A stretch of DNA of 64,000 nt, taken from VXPQ01 sp965232485 (GTDB lineage Bacteria; Bacteroidota; Rhodothermia; Rhodothermales; VXPQ01). Below the pieces are notes generated by a model. The model was not told where the DNA came from. It saw only the letters and a list, made by a program, of their open reading frames with translations, and ran no database searches. This document shows positions 16,665 to 25,837 of the stretch, in pieces. Positions within the stretch are counted from its first letter, which is position 1, and each line of letters starts with the position of its first letter. Location of the stretch: contig OZ246975.1 of assembly GCA_965232485.1 (NCBI GenBank), positions 992,001-1,056,000 on the forward strand. Direction: 5' to 3'. The position numbers were made by a program, and so were the translations under genes.

Positions 16665-19600
16665 AATTACAAGGTTTGGGCCTTATTCATTGTGAAGGAA
16701 AAGCAGCGTTGCGTTCGTATATGAGTCCCGATTTTTTTCCATGCTTTGCCGTCTTGCATCGCACTGCCGTTGCTTTGCTCGCCATAGCTTCTGTGATGCT
16801 GCTAACGGTTCCGATCGCTGCTCAGGAGATCCCGGAGCATGAGCGGTCCCGCCGCAAAGCCATGATGCGGAACGAACGCGCACCCGTGGTCAAGGAGCAG
16901 GATCGGCCCGAATATGTCCCCCGCGTGGTCGTGGTGCAGTTCGCGCCCGAGGTCTTCGTTGTAAACAAGACCAGCGCGACCGGGCTGCAGGAGTTCGACC
17001 GGAGGGCCGGGCAATACGGCGTTTACCTGATCGAGCGGGTATATCCGTTTCTGGATTATGTCGAGCCGACGCCGAAAACCCGTCGCAATCTGATGGCGCT
17101 GCGCCGCACGTACTATGTGCGCTATAGCGCCGGCGCTGCCCCGAAACAGGTAGCCGGCGATCTGGCTGCGGCCCCGGGCGTGGCGTATGCCGAGCCGGTG
17201 CCGGTTAACCGTACGCAGGCGCATTGGAAACGCGTAGACCCCGACGATCCGAAATTTGGCGATCAGCCGGAACTGAATCTGTTGCGGTTGCCGCAGGCGT
17301 GGGATGCGGTCAAGGGCGAAAGCGGAGCGCCGCGGGCGGTGATCGCGATCGTGGACAGCGGCGGGGAATGGCGCCACGAGGATCTGCGCGCGAACGTGTG
17401 GACGAATCCGGGCGAGATAGCCGGCAACGGCATCGATGACGACCGCAACGGGTTCATCGACGACGTGCATGGCGTCAACTTTGAGAACGGGGACGAGACG
17501 AACAACGATCCAACGGGGTTGAGCGCCCTGCACGGCACGGCCGTCGCGGGTTCGGCCAGCGCGGTAACCGACAACGGCGTGGGCGTAGCTGGCGCGGCCT
17601 GGAACGCGGAATTAATGCACGTCACTGTGGGGTGCGGGGCAGACAGCGACGCCATCTGCAACGGCTACGAGGGCATACTCTATGCGGCCGCCAACGGGGC
17701 GGACATCATCAATGCGAGTTGGGGCGGCCCGGCGGGAACCGACGATGAAATCAGGCTCGCTGACCAGACGCTGGATCTGGCCACGGACCTGGGCGCGCTC
17801 GTGGTGGCGGCGGCCTCTAACAATGGTCTCAGCATCGACCTGTTCCGTTTCTACCCGGCCCGCAATCCGCGGGTGCTGTCGGTGGGCGCCACGGAGAAGG
17901 ACACGCGCAGGCGGGCGGAGTTTTCGAACTACGGGAAGCTGGTGAACGTCTTTGCTCCGGGCACATCCATTCTGACTACGGAGACAGATAACAGCTATGG
18001 GCACATCAACGGAACGTCGTTTTCGTCTCCGCTGACAGCTGGCGTGGCGGCATTAGTGAAAACGAGGTTTCCCGATATGGGGCCGGACGCGCTGCGCGAG
18101 CACATTCGGCTTGCGAGCGACAACATGGACGCGGAGAACCCGGACTTGGCCGGAGAGCTGGGGCGCGGGTTCGTAAACGCGCTGGCGGCCATCCGGGAGC
18201 CTGCCTTGCCTGCGGTGCGCCTGAAGCGCTGGAGTTGGACGGACGACGACGGCGACCGCCAGATTGCCTCCGGCGATGCGGTGACGGTAACGACGACGGT
18301 GGTCAATTACCTTTCCGACGCTCGTCAGCTCAGCGTGGGGCTCACGGGGACGGAGCCGTATCCGTTTATTGACATGACGGGGGCGGAAGCGGATGTCGGC
18401 TACCTGGCCAGCGGGGACTCGGTTGAGGTCCGGTTGGAGTTCACGGTGGCCACGGATGCGCCCGAGAATCAGCGGGTGCGATTCTACACGCACATCCGCG
18501 ACGGCGCATTCGAGGACGGGGCGGACCAGCTTTCGTTTAGGGTCAACTGGTCGCTGGAGGTAGTGCACTGGAGCCTGAGTGCGTTGTACGCGGCGACCGG
18601 CGGGGACGACTGGACGCACAACGACAACTGGGACATCACAAGGGTTCCGACCGAGGAAGAGCTGGGCGCGTGGCACGGCGTCGGTCTTAACGAGGGATGG
18701 CTGGCGCTGTTGGAATTGCCGGAGAACAATCTAACGGGACAGCTGCCGCCCGAACTGGCTGACCTCACGGAACTGCAGTGGCTGATTCTGCGGGACAACC
18801 ATCTAACGGGACAGCTGCCGCCCGAACTGGCTGACCTCACGGAACTGCAGTGGCTGATTCTGTGGAACAACACCCTGACGGGCCCGATCCCGCCCGAATT
18901 CGGCAATTTCCCGAAGCTGCAAATCCTGGATTTGGAGAACAATTCTCTGACGGGCCCGATCCCGCCCGAATTCGGCAACCTCTCGCAGTTGGAAGAACTG
19001 TGGCTGAATGACAATGCCCTGTCCGGGCCGATCCCGCCCGAACTAGGCAACCTCTCGCAGTTGAAACTACTGGCGCTGTATGACAATGCCCTGTCCGGGC
19101 CGATCCCGCCCGAACTAGGCAACCTCTCGCAGTTGACTGACCTGAGGCTGGATGTAAATTCCTTGACGGGCCCGATGCCGGCCGAAATCGGCAATCTCTC
19201 GCAGTTGGAATATCTGAGGCTGGATAGAAATTCCTTGACGGGCCCGATTCCACCCGAAATCGGCAATCTCTCGCAGTTGGAATATCTGAGGCTGGATAGA
19301 AATTCCTTGACGGGCCCGATCCCGCCCGAATTAGGCAACCTCTCGCAGTTGGGACTGCTGAGGCTGGGGGGCAATTCCTTGACGGGCCCGATTCCGCCCG
19401 AATTAGGCAATCTCTCACAGTTGGAATACCTGAGGCTGGATGTAAATTCCTTGACGGGCCCGATTCCGGCCGAATTAGGCAACCTCTCGCAGTTGGGACT
19501 GCTGAGGCTGGGGGGCAATTCCTTGACGGGCCCGATTCCGGCCGAATTAGGCAACCTCTCGCAGTTGGGACAACTGCGGCTGGGGGGCAATTCCTTGACG

Positions 19601-20539
19601 GGCCCGATCCCGCCCGAATTAGGCAACCTCTCGCAGTTGCACGATTTGCAGCTGGATAACAATTCCCTGTCCGGGCCGATCCCACCCGAATTAGGCAACC
19701 TCTCGCAGTTGCACGATTTGCAGCTGGATAACAATTCCCTGTCCGGGCCGATCCCACCGGAGCTCGGCGATCTCCCCCGGCTTAAAAGTCTTGACCTCCG
19801 TAACAACGCGCTGACCGGCGTGCTGCCGCGGAATCTCATGCAGCTGGACAGTCTTGAAACCTTCCAGTTTGGCGGCCAGGACCTGTGCGCGCCGGGGGAC
19901 GACGCATTCCAGGCATGGGTGAGCAGCATCCCGAACGTGGGCGGCCCCACTTGTACAGGGATGCACTTTGCAGGGGGTATTGAAGATCAAACCTTCGCCG
20001 TGGGCGCGACAATACCGGACGTTGTCCTTCCCGAAGCAATTGGAGGCACGCCGCCTTATACCTATACGCTGGCCCCGACCCTGCCGGCAGGACTAAGCTT
20101 TGACGCATCGGCGCGCACTATCGGCGGAGCGCCGACGGTAATCCCGGCGACCCCCGTGACCTACACGTACAAGGCAGCCGACGCAAACGGGGCCGCCGAC
20201 AGCCTGCTGTTCGCCATTGAGGTGGTTGCGTCAGTGCATGCCGAAAACGAAACATTGCCCGAATCGTTCGCGCTGCGCGGCAACTATCCTAATCCTTTTC
20301 GGCGCTCGACGCGTCTGGTATTCGATCTTCCCGGATCGGCGTACGTGACGGTCGAGGTCATAGACGTGACGGGCCGCCGCGTGCTTATGACGCCTCCGGT
20401 GGATATGGCCTCCGGACGGGAGCACAGCATTGAACTGAATGGCGCGACGCTGCCCTCGGGACTGTACCTGTATCGTCTGATCGCGACGTCTCCCGAAGGC
20501 GTCTCAACGCAGGTGGGTCGCTTGGTGCACATTCGATGA
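16661..20539 (+). CDS. Secreted subtilisin-like protease with leucine-rich repeats and type IX sorting domain
   Basis: This 1292-residue protein has a signal peptide (hydrophobic VALLAIASVMLLTVPIAAQ, cleavage near residue 55). An S8 peptidase domain carries the triad Asp232 (AIVDSGGEW), His291 (LHGTAVAG) and Ser453 (NGTSFSSP). Beta-sandwich sequence follows, then 16 leucine-rich repeats of 24 residues (LTGPIPPELGNLSQL type, DNA 18731-19882). After these come an Ig/cadherin-like domain (GGTPPYTYTLAPTLPAGLSF) and a sorting tail with GNYPNPFRRSTRLVFDLPG. It should be exported by T9SS and act at the cell surface or outside. A start at 16721 would give a more normal signal peptide; 16661 overlaps the small upstream frame. 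It lies inverted between two halves of the rhamnose gene set. Confidence 0.88.
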   Translation: MKLQGLGLIHCEGKAALRSYMSPDFFPCFAVLHRTAVALLAIASVMLLTVPIAAQEIPEHERSRRKAMMRNERAPVVKEQDRPEYVPRVVVVQFAPEVFVVNKTSATGLQEFDRRAGQYGVYLIERVYPFLDYVEPTPKTRRNLMALRRTYYVRYSAGAAPKQVAGDLAAAPGVAYAEPVPVNRTQAHWKRVDPDDPKFGDQPELNLLRLPQAWDAVKGESGAPRAVIAIVDSGGEWRHEDLRANVWTNPGEIAGNGIDDDRNGFIDDVHGVNFENGDETNNDPTGLSALHGTAVAGSASAVTDNGVGVAGAAWNAELMHVTVGCGADSDAICNGYEGILYAAANGADIINASWGGPAGTDDEIRLADQTLDLATDLGALVVAAASNNGLSIDLFRFYPARNPRVLSVGATEKDTRRRAEFSNYGKLVNVFAPGTSILTTETDNSYGHINGTSFSSPLTAGVAALVKTRFPDMGPDALREHIRLASDNMDAENPDLAGELGRGFVNALAAIREPALPAVRLKRWSWTDDDGDRQIASGDAVTVTTTVVNYLSDARQLSVGLTGTEPYPFIDMTGAEADVGYLASGDSVEVRLEFTVATDAPENQRVRFYTHIRDGAFEDGADQLSFRVNWSLEVVHWSLSALYAATGGDDWTHNDNWDITRVPTEEELGAWHGVGLNEGWLALLELPENNLTGQLPPELADLTELQWLILRDNHLTGQLPPELADLTELQWLILWNNTLTGPIPPEFGNFPKLQILDLENNSLTGPIPPEFGNLSQLEELWLNDNALSGPIPPELGNLSQLKLLALYDNALSGPIPPELGNLSQLTDLRLDVNSLTGPMPAEIGNLSQLEYLRLDRNSLTGPIPPEIGNLSQLEYLRLDRNSLTGPIPPELGNLSQLGLLRLGGNSLTGPIPPELGNLSQLEYLRLDVNSLTGPIPAELGNLSQLGLLRLGGNSLTGPIPAELGNLSQLGQLRLGGNSLTGPIPPELGNLSQLHDLQLDNNSLSGPIPPELGNLSQLHDLQLDNNSLSGPIPPELGDLPRLKSLDLRNNALTGVLPRNLMQLDSLETFQFGGQDLCAPGDDAFQAWVSSIPNVGGPTCTGMHFAGGIEDQTFAVGATIPDVVLPEAIGGTPPYTYTLAPTLPAGLSFDASARTIGGAPTVIPATPVTYTYKAADANGAADSLLFAIEVVASVHAENETLPESFALRGNYPNPFRRSTRLVFDLPGSAYVTVEVIDVTGRRVLMTPPVDMASGREHSIELNGATLPSGLYLYRLIATSPEGVSTQVGRLVHIR
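18731..19882 (+). repeat. Leucine-rich-repeat coding array, about 16 units of 72 bp
   Basis: Sixteen in-frame 72-bp units encode 24-residue plant-type leucine-rich repeats. Units 5-14 are nearly identical at DNA level (for example GGCAACCTCTCGCAGTTG recurs). This suggests recent unit duplication or gene conversion and makes copy number prone to change or assembly error. Variable positions are mostly the residues just after the SQL segment. Confidence 0.9.
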
Positions 20540-20799
20540 AGGGTGCGCGGCCCGCGGAGAGGTTGTCAGGCATTCTGGTTAATTCCCCAAAGAAGATGTT
20601 AAAGAAGGCGAAGAATTACGCCATCCTGATGGAGTTGCAGGATGGCAAATTGAACTTTCAAGTCACGATCGATTCCGGCGAGGAACCATACGTTGCATTT
20701 GGCCCTGATTTTGTCAAGCGCGTGCTGGCTGATTCCGTTCCGGTTATCAACTTGAGGGGCCAGAAATCGGATTATGAATATGCCGGAGCAGGAGCATAG
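20536..20799 (+). CDS. Small hypothetical protein after the protease
   Basis: An 87-residue frame that starts in the ATGA overlap with the protease stop; a second Met at 20596 is possible. The C-terminal part (LMELQDGKLNFQVTIDSG, then PYVAFGPDFVKRVLAD) reads like a real small globular protein, not an antisense shadow. No family is recognised. It ends shortly before the convergent rhaB stop. Confidence 0.4.
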   Translation: MKGARPAERLSGILVNSPKKMLKKAKNYAILMELQDGKLNFQVTIDSGEEPYVAFGPDFVKRVLADSVPVINLRGQKSDYEYAGAGA

Positions 20800-20827
20800 C
20801 CGCGTCCCGCAAGCCCAAAGCCTCCGA

Positions 20828-22258
20828 TCACATCCGTCGGCGGAACGGAAAATGACGGATGTTCGCTTTGAGCGCAAGCCCCTGTAAAACCTGACCGCCG
20901 GGTCGATACGTACGCACGTTGCAGGACCGAGCGGATACCTCCCGCAGGGAAACCCCGTCCGGAAGACCGCCCAGCGTCCTGAGCTGCACCAGCATATTCC
21001 CCAGCGCCGTCGCCTCCGCCGGACCCGCTATCGCGGGCCGACCGCACGCCTGCGCCGTACATGCGCACAACAGGCCGTTCTGCGACCCGCCGCCCACAAT
21101 ATGCAATACATCGATGCGCTCCCCCGCGACCCGTTCCAGATCGGCCAGCGCCCGGCGGTAACTATCCGCAATGCTCTCCAGAATGGCGCGGCACAGTTCG
21201 CCGCGCGAGGCGGGGAGCGGCGCGCCCTGTTCGCGCAACGCATCCAGCACGCGCCGCTCCATGCCGCCCCGGCGCAAAAACCGCGCATCCTCCAGGTCCA
21301 GCGCGGCGCCCGGCGAACGCGCCGCGCGGGCCGCTTCTTCCAGTTCCTCCCATGCCGCCCCGCCCCATTCGCGGGCGCATTCCTGCAACACCCACAACCC
21401 GGTCAGGTTCTTGAGCAAACGAATGGAACCGTCCAGGCCGATTTCGTTCGCGTATCCGGCGGCGAGCGCGGCGGGCGTAACCACGGGCGCCGCGCGCTCC
21501 ATCCCGAAAAGCGACCAGGTTCCGCAACTCACATAGGCCCATGTACCGGAACCTGTGGCGGGCGCAGCCGCCACGGCCAGCGCCGTATCATGGCTGCACG
21601 TAGCGACGACCGCAACGTCCGGATGGCCCCGCACCGCCCCGAGGACCGCGCCCGACGGAACGATTTCGGGCCACGGCGACGGATCAAGGCCCAACTTTTG
21701 CAGGAGCGGAACCGCCCACTGCCCCGTATGGATATCCACCATCTGCGTGGTGCTCGCAAGGGACGCCTCGGCCGCCGGGCGCCCGCCAAGCCGGTAATTG
21801 AAATAATCGGCGATCATGAGGCAACGCGCCGCCTGCAGCCCTTCCCGCCGGTCCGCCGCCAATTGATACAACGTGTTGAACGGCAGAAAAGCAACGCCGG
21901 TGCGCTCGTAGATATCCTCTGCCGGAATCTTTTCCAGCACGGACGCCATCACCCCGTCCAGCCGGGGGTCCCGGTAGCAATACGGCAAGCCGAGCGGTCG
22001 TCCCCCGGCGTCGAGACGCACGTAATCGACGCCCCAGGAATTCACGGATACGGACCGCAGGTCGGGGGCCTCGGTCAGCGCAGCCCGCAACGCAGCCCAT
22101 ATCTCTTCTTCGATCGCATGGACGTCCCACAGGATATGCCCATCCGCCTCCGCGACGGGCGTGCTGAAACGGCGCACTTCCTGCATTTCCATGCGTTCCC
22201 CGTCGAACCGGCCCAGCACGGCGCGCCCGCTCGCAGCGCCAAGGTCCACGGCAAGCAT
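20828..22258 (-). CDS. rhaB: L-rhamnulokinase
   Basis: A 476-residue FGGY-family kinase that phosphorylates L-rhamnulose with ATP. The N-terminus is MLAVDLGAASGRAVLGRFDG. Rhamnulokinase-type segments include VNSWGVDYVRLDAGG, LPYCYRDPRLDGVMA, CSHDTALAVAAAP (catalytic Asp) and HIVGGGSQNGLLCACTAQA. The frame continues 104 codons upstream, but the family start is the ATG at 22258. The remnant of L-rhamnose isomerase lies just upstream on the same strand, as in a rhaI-rhaB operon. Its product feeds RhaEW, encoded about 4.5 kb further on in the same direction. Confidence 0.93.
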   Translation of the reverse strand: MLAVDLGAASGRAVLGRFDGERMEMQEVRRFSTPVAEADGHILWDVHAIEEEIWAALRAALTEAPDLRSVSVNSWGVDYVRLDAGGRPLGLPYCYRDPRLDGVMASVLEKIPAEDIYERTGVAFLPFNTLYQLAADRREGLQAARCLMIADYFNYRLGGRPAAEASLASTTQMVDIHTGQWAVPLLQKLGLDPSPWPEIVPSGAVLGAVRGHPDVAVVATCSHDTALAVAAAPATGSGTWAYVSCGTWSLFGMERAAPVVTPAALAAGYANEIGLDGSIRLLKNLTGLWVLQECAREWGGAAWEELEEAARAARSPGAALDLEDARFLRRGGMERRVLDALREQGAPLPASRGELCRAILESIADSYRRALADLERVAGERIDVLHIVGGGSQNGLLCACTAQACGRPAIAGPAEATALGNMLVQLRTLGGLPDGVSLREVSARSCNVRTYRPGGQVLQGLALKANIRHFPFRRRM

Positions 22259-22304
22259 ATGATGCGTTGGTTGCGGCGTCGGCTTCCGGCGCGCTCGCGC
22301 CTGG

Positions 22305-22552
22305 TCAGAGGCTTTGGGACGGAACGTACGCAGCGCCGGCGCGGTCTTGGGCGACCCGTTCCCGGTATTCCGAGGCCCGGAACGCAGCAATGGGGTCGAT
22401 AGCGCCTCCCGGACGCCTGCGAACCGCCGCGGCCAAGGCGCGCGCATCCGTTTCGTACGCTTCCCGAAGCGTCTCCACGGCCTGCTTGTATTTTTTGCTG
22501 ACATTGCCGCTTCAGCTAAAGCATCTTGGCGAGGTTCGGCGAAATACGCCAT
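22305..22552 (-). pseudogene. rhaI: C-terminal remnant of L-rhamnose isomerase, frameshifted
   Basis: Minus-strand translation gives AAFRASEYRERVAQDRAG and YVPSQSL before a stop at 22305-22307. This resembles the end of RhaI-type isomerases (DPIAAYRxSGY). The upstream part (MAYFAEPRQDALAEAAMSAK) lies in another frame. The two join if the run of six A at the switch (plus-strand T run 22491-22496) had seven. No N-terminal two thirds exist, because the methyltransferase gene begins at 22649 on the other strand. The fragment sits 47 bp upstream of rhaB, the usual order. The shift may be a sequencing error, but the truncation is real if the assembly is right. Confidence 0.6.
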
Positions 22553-22648
22553 GCGGCGTCCTGCGCGCATTCGCGGATGCGCCGTAAGAATATACGGCGT
22601 ATCTTTCCCGCACGCCTTGACCTTACTACTTCAAACACTGCACGCGCC

Positions 22649-23482
22649 ATGACGAAACCGAATGCCGACCCGATCTACACCATGGGACGCAGCGAAGGAG
22701 AAACCGAACGCCTCATTTCCCAGTCGCTGCTCTACGAAGGCGTCACGCTGCGCTTTTTCCGGGAAGCCGGCATCGGCCCGGGCATGAAGGCGCTGGACGT
22801 CGGCAGCGGCGCAGGAGACGTATCGCTGGCCCTTGCCGGCCTCGTGGGACCGGAAGGCCATGTGACCGGCGTGGACATGAATCCGCAGATTCTGGAAACC
22901 GCGCGCGCGCGCGCCGAGGCCGCCGGACACAGCCACGTCGAATTCGTGGCGGGCGACGCCCGTACGCTGGACGTCGGAAACGACTTCGACGTCGTGGCGG
23001 GTCGGCTCGTGCTCATGTACATGGCCGATCCAGCGGAAGCCCTGAAAGGATTCGCGCAACGCCTCCGCCCCGGCGGCGTCGCGGCGTTTCAGGAAGCGGA
23101 CCTGGAACGGTACCGCACCTTCGAACATCCCGATACGCCGCTCATGAACCAGCTCACAGACTGGGTGCTCGCGGTGTTCGAGCAATCCGGGGCCGCTACG
23201 AACATGGGCTTCGACCTGTACCGGACCTTCGTGGACGCAGGCCTGCCCGCCCCGACGATGCACTACGAAGCGCTCGTGGGCGGCGCAGACTCATGGCCCG
23301 GATACCCGTACGCCGTGCAGGCCTTCGCCAGTTTCCTGCCGCTCTTCGAACAGTTCGGGATTGCAACCGCCGAAGAAGTGGGCCTGGACACGCTCGAAGA
23401 ACGCATCAAGGAAGAAGTGAAGACCGCGAGACGCCCCCTCCTCCTGCCGCCGCATGTGACTGCGTACGCGCGGGCGGGGTAA
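22649..23482 (+). CDS. SAM-dependent class I methyltransferase
   Basis: A 277-residue methyltransferase. Motif I is KALDVGSGAGDVSLAL (near residue 50), followed by VTGVDMNPQILETAR (acidic motif II) and FVAGDARTLDV. The second half has GGVAAFQEADLERYR and a long variable acceptor-binding region. The substrate is unknown. The ATG at 22649 was chosen because the upstream extension is basic and overlaps the rhaI remnant. Its last codons (LLLPPHVTAYARAG) are copied twice more, at 27075-27120 and 27158-27200, beyond the next four genes. Confidence 0.85.
   Translation: MTKPNADPIYTMGRSEGETERLISQSLLYEGVTLRFFREAGIGPGMKALDVGSGAGDVSLALAGLVGPEGHVTGVDMNPQILETARARAEAAGHSHVEFVAGDARTLDVGNDFDVVAGRLVLMYMADPAEALKGFAQRLRPGGVAAFQEADLERYRTFEHPDTPLMNQLTDWVLAVFEQSGAATNMGFDLYRTFVDAGLPAPTMHYEALVGGADSWPGYPYAVQAFASFLPLFEQFGIATAEEVGLDTLEERIKEEVKTARRPLLLPPHVTAYARAG
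23431..23478. repeat. Direct repeat copy A (3' end of methyltransferase gene)
   Basis: This 48-bp stretch contains CTCCTGCCGCCGCATGTGAC and GCGTACGCGCGGGCGG. It matches copies B and C about 3.6 kb away with few changes and bounds the four-gene island on its left. Confidence 0.75.
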
Positions 23483-23511
23483 GGCGCGCCTGTTGGCGTT
23501 CCGGGTTCGCC

Positions 23512-23973
23512 TTACGGTTTACGGTCATGGGCGGCAAGATTTTGGTCGAGGGACCATATCGCCACGCGCTTACCCCGATTACGGATGCATGCTTCTTCCC
23601 ATACATGAATGATGGATGTATCCGCTATGCTTAATGCTTGCATCGCATGATCGGGAAATTGCGCAAGCCATTTCCTGATCTTCTGTGCGTCCGGCGTCTG
23701 CGTTACAACCCAAGGCGCTTGCCCATCAAGCGCTTTCTCAACCATATTGCAAAACTTTTCTGCGCAGCGCCTTCGGCGATCCCCATTGGGTATGCGCGCA
23801 ATGTGATTCCCTGTCTCTATGATCGCAGCTATCGGCAATTGAAACCGGCTCTTGGCCTTGATGCGGTCCTTGAAATCCGCAAACACCGTATCCCGATCCT
23901 GATTGTACCCGGGCGCGTCAAGGATATTCAGCAACACCGAAGTGTCGATAATGTAAATAGCATACATCGGCAC
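23512..23973 (-). CDS. PIN-domain ribonuclease-like protein
   Basis: A 153-residue PIN-fold protein. The four expected acidic residues are Asp10 (IYIIDTSVLLN), Glu53 (AAIIETGNHI), Asp118 (SIADTSIIHVWEE) and Asp143 (IWSLDQNLAAHD). These bind metal for RNA cleavage in PIN nucleases. It is the last gene of a four-gene run and starts 13 bp after the second ATPase stop, so it is probably co-expressed with it. Unlike VapBC pairs, no small antitoxin gene is next to it. The ATPase may control it. Whether it is a toxin is inference. Confidence 0.8.
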   Translation of the reverse strand: MPMYAIYIIDTSVLLNILDAPGYNQDRDTVFADFKDRIKAKSRFQLPIAAIIETGNHIARIPNGDRRRRCAEKFCNMVEKALDGQAPWVVTQTPDAQKIRKWLAQFPDHAMQALSIADTSIIHVWEEACIRNRGKRVAIWSLDQNLAAHDRKP

Positions 23974-23985
23974 ACTCCACGATAA

Positions 23986-25269
23986 CTACTTGATCGCCTC
24001 GAGCCAGGCAAGCGATTCGACCATCCGCTCCTTCTCACTGCGCTGCCTCTTTGCGAACCGGTCAATGATTCCTGCCGTCATTAGCGCGCCGACAGGTCCT
24101 TGCGCTACCAGATCGGGATAATCGGGCATATCCTGGAGCCGCAGCAGACAACTGGAACCGTCCTGTGGACTGCGATAGCAAAACGTGACGTCCGGAATGG
24201 CTTTGTCCGGCAGCGCGTCAAGCAGGGCCGGATTGTGGGTGCTTATCAGTACGCGAAGGTCTCTTTCTGTGGCGATGTCTGAAATATTTTTCAGAAGCGA
24301 CCTCGCCCGACTCGGATGGACTCCGTTGTCGATCTCCTCGATCACCACAAGGCTCTCTGGCTTCGAGGAGAGCATAGCAGCCGCAATGGCAAGCACCCGC
24401 AAGGTCCCGTCGGACAAAAGGACCGCATCGCAGGATTGGTCCGCGTCTCCGAAGGTCTCCTTCAAACTAACCATTACCTCTCCGCGAGGCGTATGAATAA
24501 AGTCGATATCGCGAATGTTCTGCTCCGGCAATGCTCTGACAAAATCCAGAAGCCTTTCTTTCTCTCCACGCTCGCACAGATCGAAAAGCGTACCGGAAAG
24601 ATTGCCGCCGCGCTCGCCCAGTTCAGGATCTGCTTTCGAGCCGTAACTGCGCATGTCGGCTGGATTTGGGTCCAAAAAGAAAATATCCGACAACCACCGA
24701 AGGTAGCATTGCGTAACCCCTGGAATCACCTCCTGCGCCTTTTTATGCTCTTTCTTGAATCGGGCCGGACTCACGAGTTGCGCCAGCACAGGCGTTCCGC
24801 TGCTGCATGCAATCCGAGGTTTTTTTCCGCCCCGAGCAAAATTATTGTATGCGACTTGCAGACTTCCGCCGTCCGTAGATTGACCGACTACGTCAAATAA
24901 CGGCGGGTACGAGGCAGACCCCGTCATGCTTTCCTTGCAAACCCGCGGAACGCCGCTCCGGGGCATTTCAATCTCAATATCGTACCTCTTCCAATCCGAA
25001 TGTCCGGTTCTGCAAGCCATCGCAAACCAGTCCGATCCGCGATAGCCCAGCGAATCCATTTTGCCCCGGACCGGACCCTGTTCACCGCGCAGTTCGAAGC
25101 GTATCCCGGCAAGGGTATTGCCCTTGGCCATGCGTGACAAAAGCCACAGCGCTTCGACGAGGTTGCTCTTGCCAGAGGCATTAGCGCCCACCAGCGCCGT
25201 CAACGACGACAAATGCAGCGTCGCTTTGCGGTAGCTCTTGAAGTTTCGTACGGCGAGGCTGGATAGCAT
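23986..25269 (-). CDS. AAA-family ATPase (AAA_21/OLD-like), second ATPase of the island
   Basis: A 427-residue ATPase. Residues 5-12 (LAVRNFKSY) and Walker A GANASGKSN (28-36) are typical of ABC-type/SMC-like AAA_21 ATPases. A signature-like LLSDGTLRVLAIAA, Walker B SLVVIEEIDNGVHP and switch His in ISTHNPALLDALP follow. There is no nuclease domain in the protein itself. It sits between a TOPRIM-like protein gene (1-bp gap) and the PIN gene, and is likely the motor or sensor for one or both. Such ATPases are common in phage-defence operons. That role is inferred from context. Confidence 0.88.
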   Translation of the reverse strand: MLSSLAVRNFKSYRKATLHLSSLTALVGANASGKSNLVEALWLLSRMAKGNTLAGIRFELRGEQGPVRGKMDSLGYRGSDWFAMACRTGHSDWKRYDIEIEMPRSGVPRVCKESMTGSASYPPLFDVVGQSTDGGSLQVAYNNFARGGKKPRIACSSGTPVLAQLVSPARFKKEHKKAQEVIPGVTQCYLRWLSDIFFLDPNPADMRSYGSKADPELGERGGNLSGTLFDLCERGEKERLLDFVRALPEQNIRDIDFIHTPRGEVMVSLKETFGDADQSCDAVLLSDGTLRVLAIAAAMLSSKPESLVVIEEIDNGVHPSRARSLLKNISDIATERDLRVLISTHNPALLDALPDKAIPDVTFCYRSPQDGSSCLLRLQDMPDYPDLVAQGPVGALMTAGIIDRFAKRQRSEKERMVESLAWLEAIK

Positions 25270-25270
25270 C

Positions 25271-25837
25271 CTAATACCCGAGCATCTTGAATTCCTTGCA
25301 GGTCGCCTCCAGCGATGGAGGAGCAGGTTGCCTCAACTTGTTGCTGCGACACATCCCGACCAATTCCTCGACGCGCGATTGTAAATCTTCCGAGGATATG
25401 GACTTGGGATAATTCTTCCTCGTTTCGTCCGCCGTTGCCCCCTTAAGATAGGCAAGCCACGTTTCGATGTTCCATGTCGGCGCAAGCACAGCTATTTTTT
25501 CGCTCTTATTCCTCATGGGCACATTTTTATTTTTACAAGACTGGTCCAAAGAATGCAGACGAGCTTTCACCCCCTCTTTATCGCCGTCGATCATGACGAC
25601 AAGGCGCAGGTCGCTTTGCTTCTTGCAGCCAATGCGGTACAGTCGCAATTCGTCGGGATATCTTTGCCGCACCGCCTTTTCGGCAGAGCCCAAAGCTGAT
25701 CGACTCACGTTTTTGACCTCGACGAAACGTCTTTCCTTGCGTTTACTCCACCCGAGGTATTCCCGCAAAAATGCCCGGGCGAATTGTTCGTGCCGGTCAT
25801 CTTCGCATAGTATGACAACCCGGACGCCTCGACTCAT
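25271..25837 (-). CDS. TOPRIM-like (RloB/DUF4276-type) protein
   Basis: A 188-residue protein placed between two ATPase genes. Its start segment VRVVILCEDDRHEQFARAFL (Glu12) and later LVVMIDGDKEGVKARL (Asp84, Asp86) resemble the Glu and DxD motifs of TOPRIM-like RloB/DUF4276 proteins. WNIETWLAYL near residue 122 is also seen in that group. The ATG at 25837 overlaps the upstream ATPase stop (ATGA), favouring it over an ATG at 25846. The overlap ties it to the first ATPase. Predicted nuclease activity is inference, and the family name is moderately sure. Confidence 0.65.
   Translation of the reverse strand: MSRGVRVVILCEDDRHEQFARAFLREYLGWSKRKERRFVEVKNVSRSALGSAEKAVRQRYPDELRLYRIGCKKQSDLRLVVMIDGDKEGVKARLHSLDQSCKNKNVPMRNKSEKIAVLAPTWNIETWLAYLKGATADETRKNYPKSISSEDLQSRVEELVGMCRSNKLRQPAPPSLEATCKEFKMLGY

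Noticed and set aside
18731..19882. The repeat array as a CRISPR or minisatellite element
   Set aside because: Units are in-frame, lack spacers, and encode a regular leucine-rich repeat within a single long gene.
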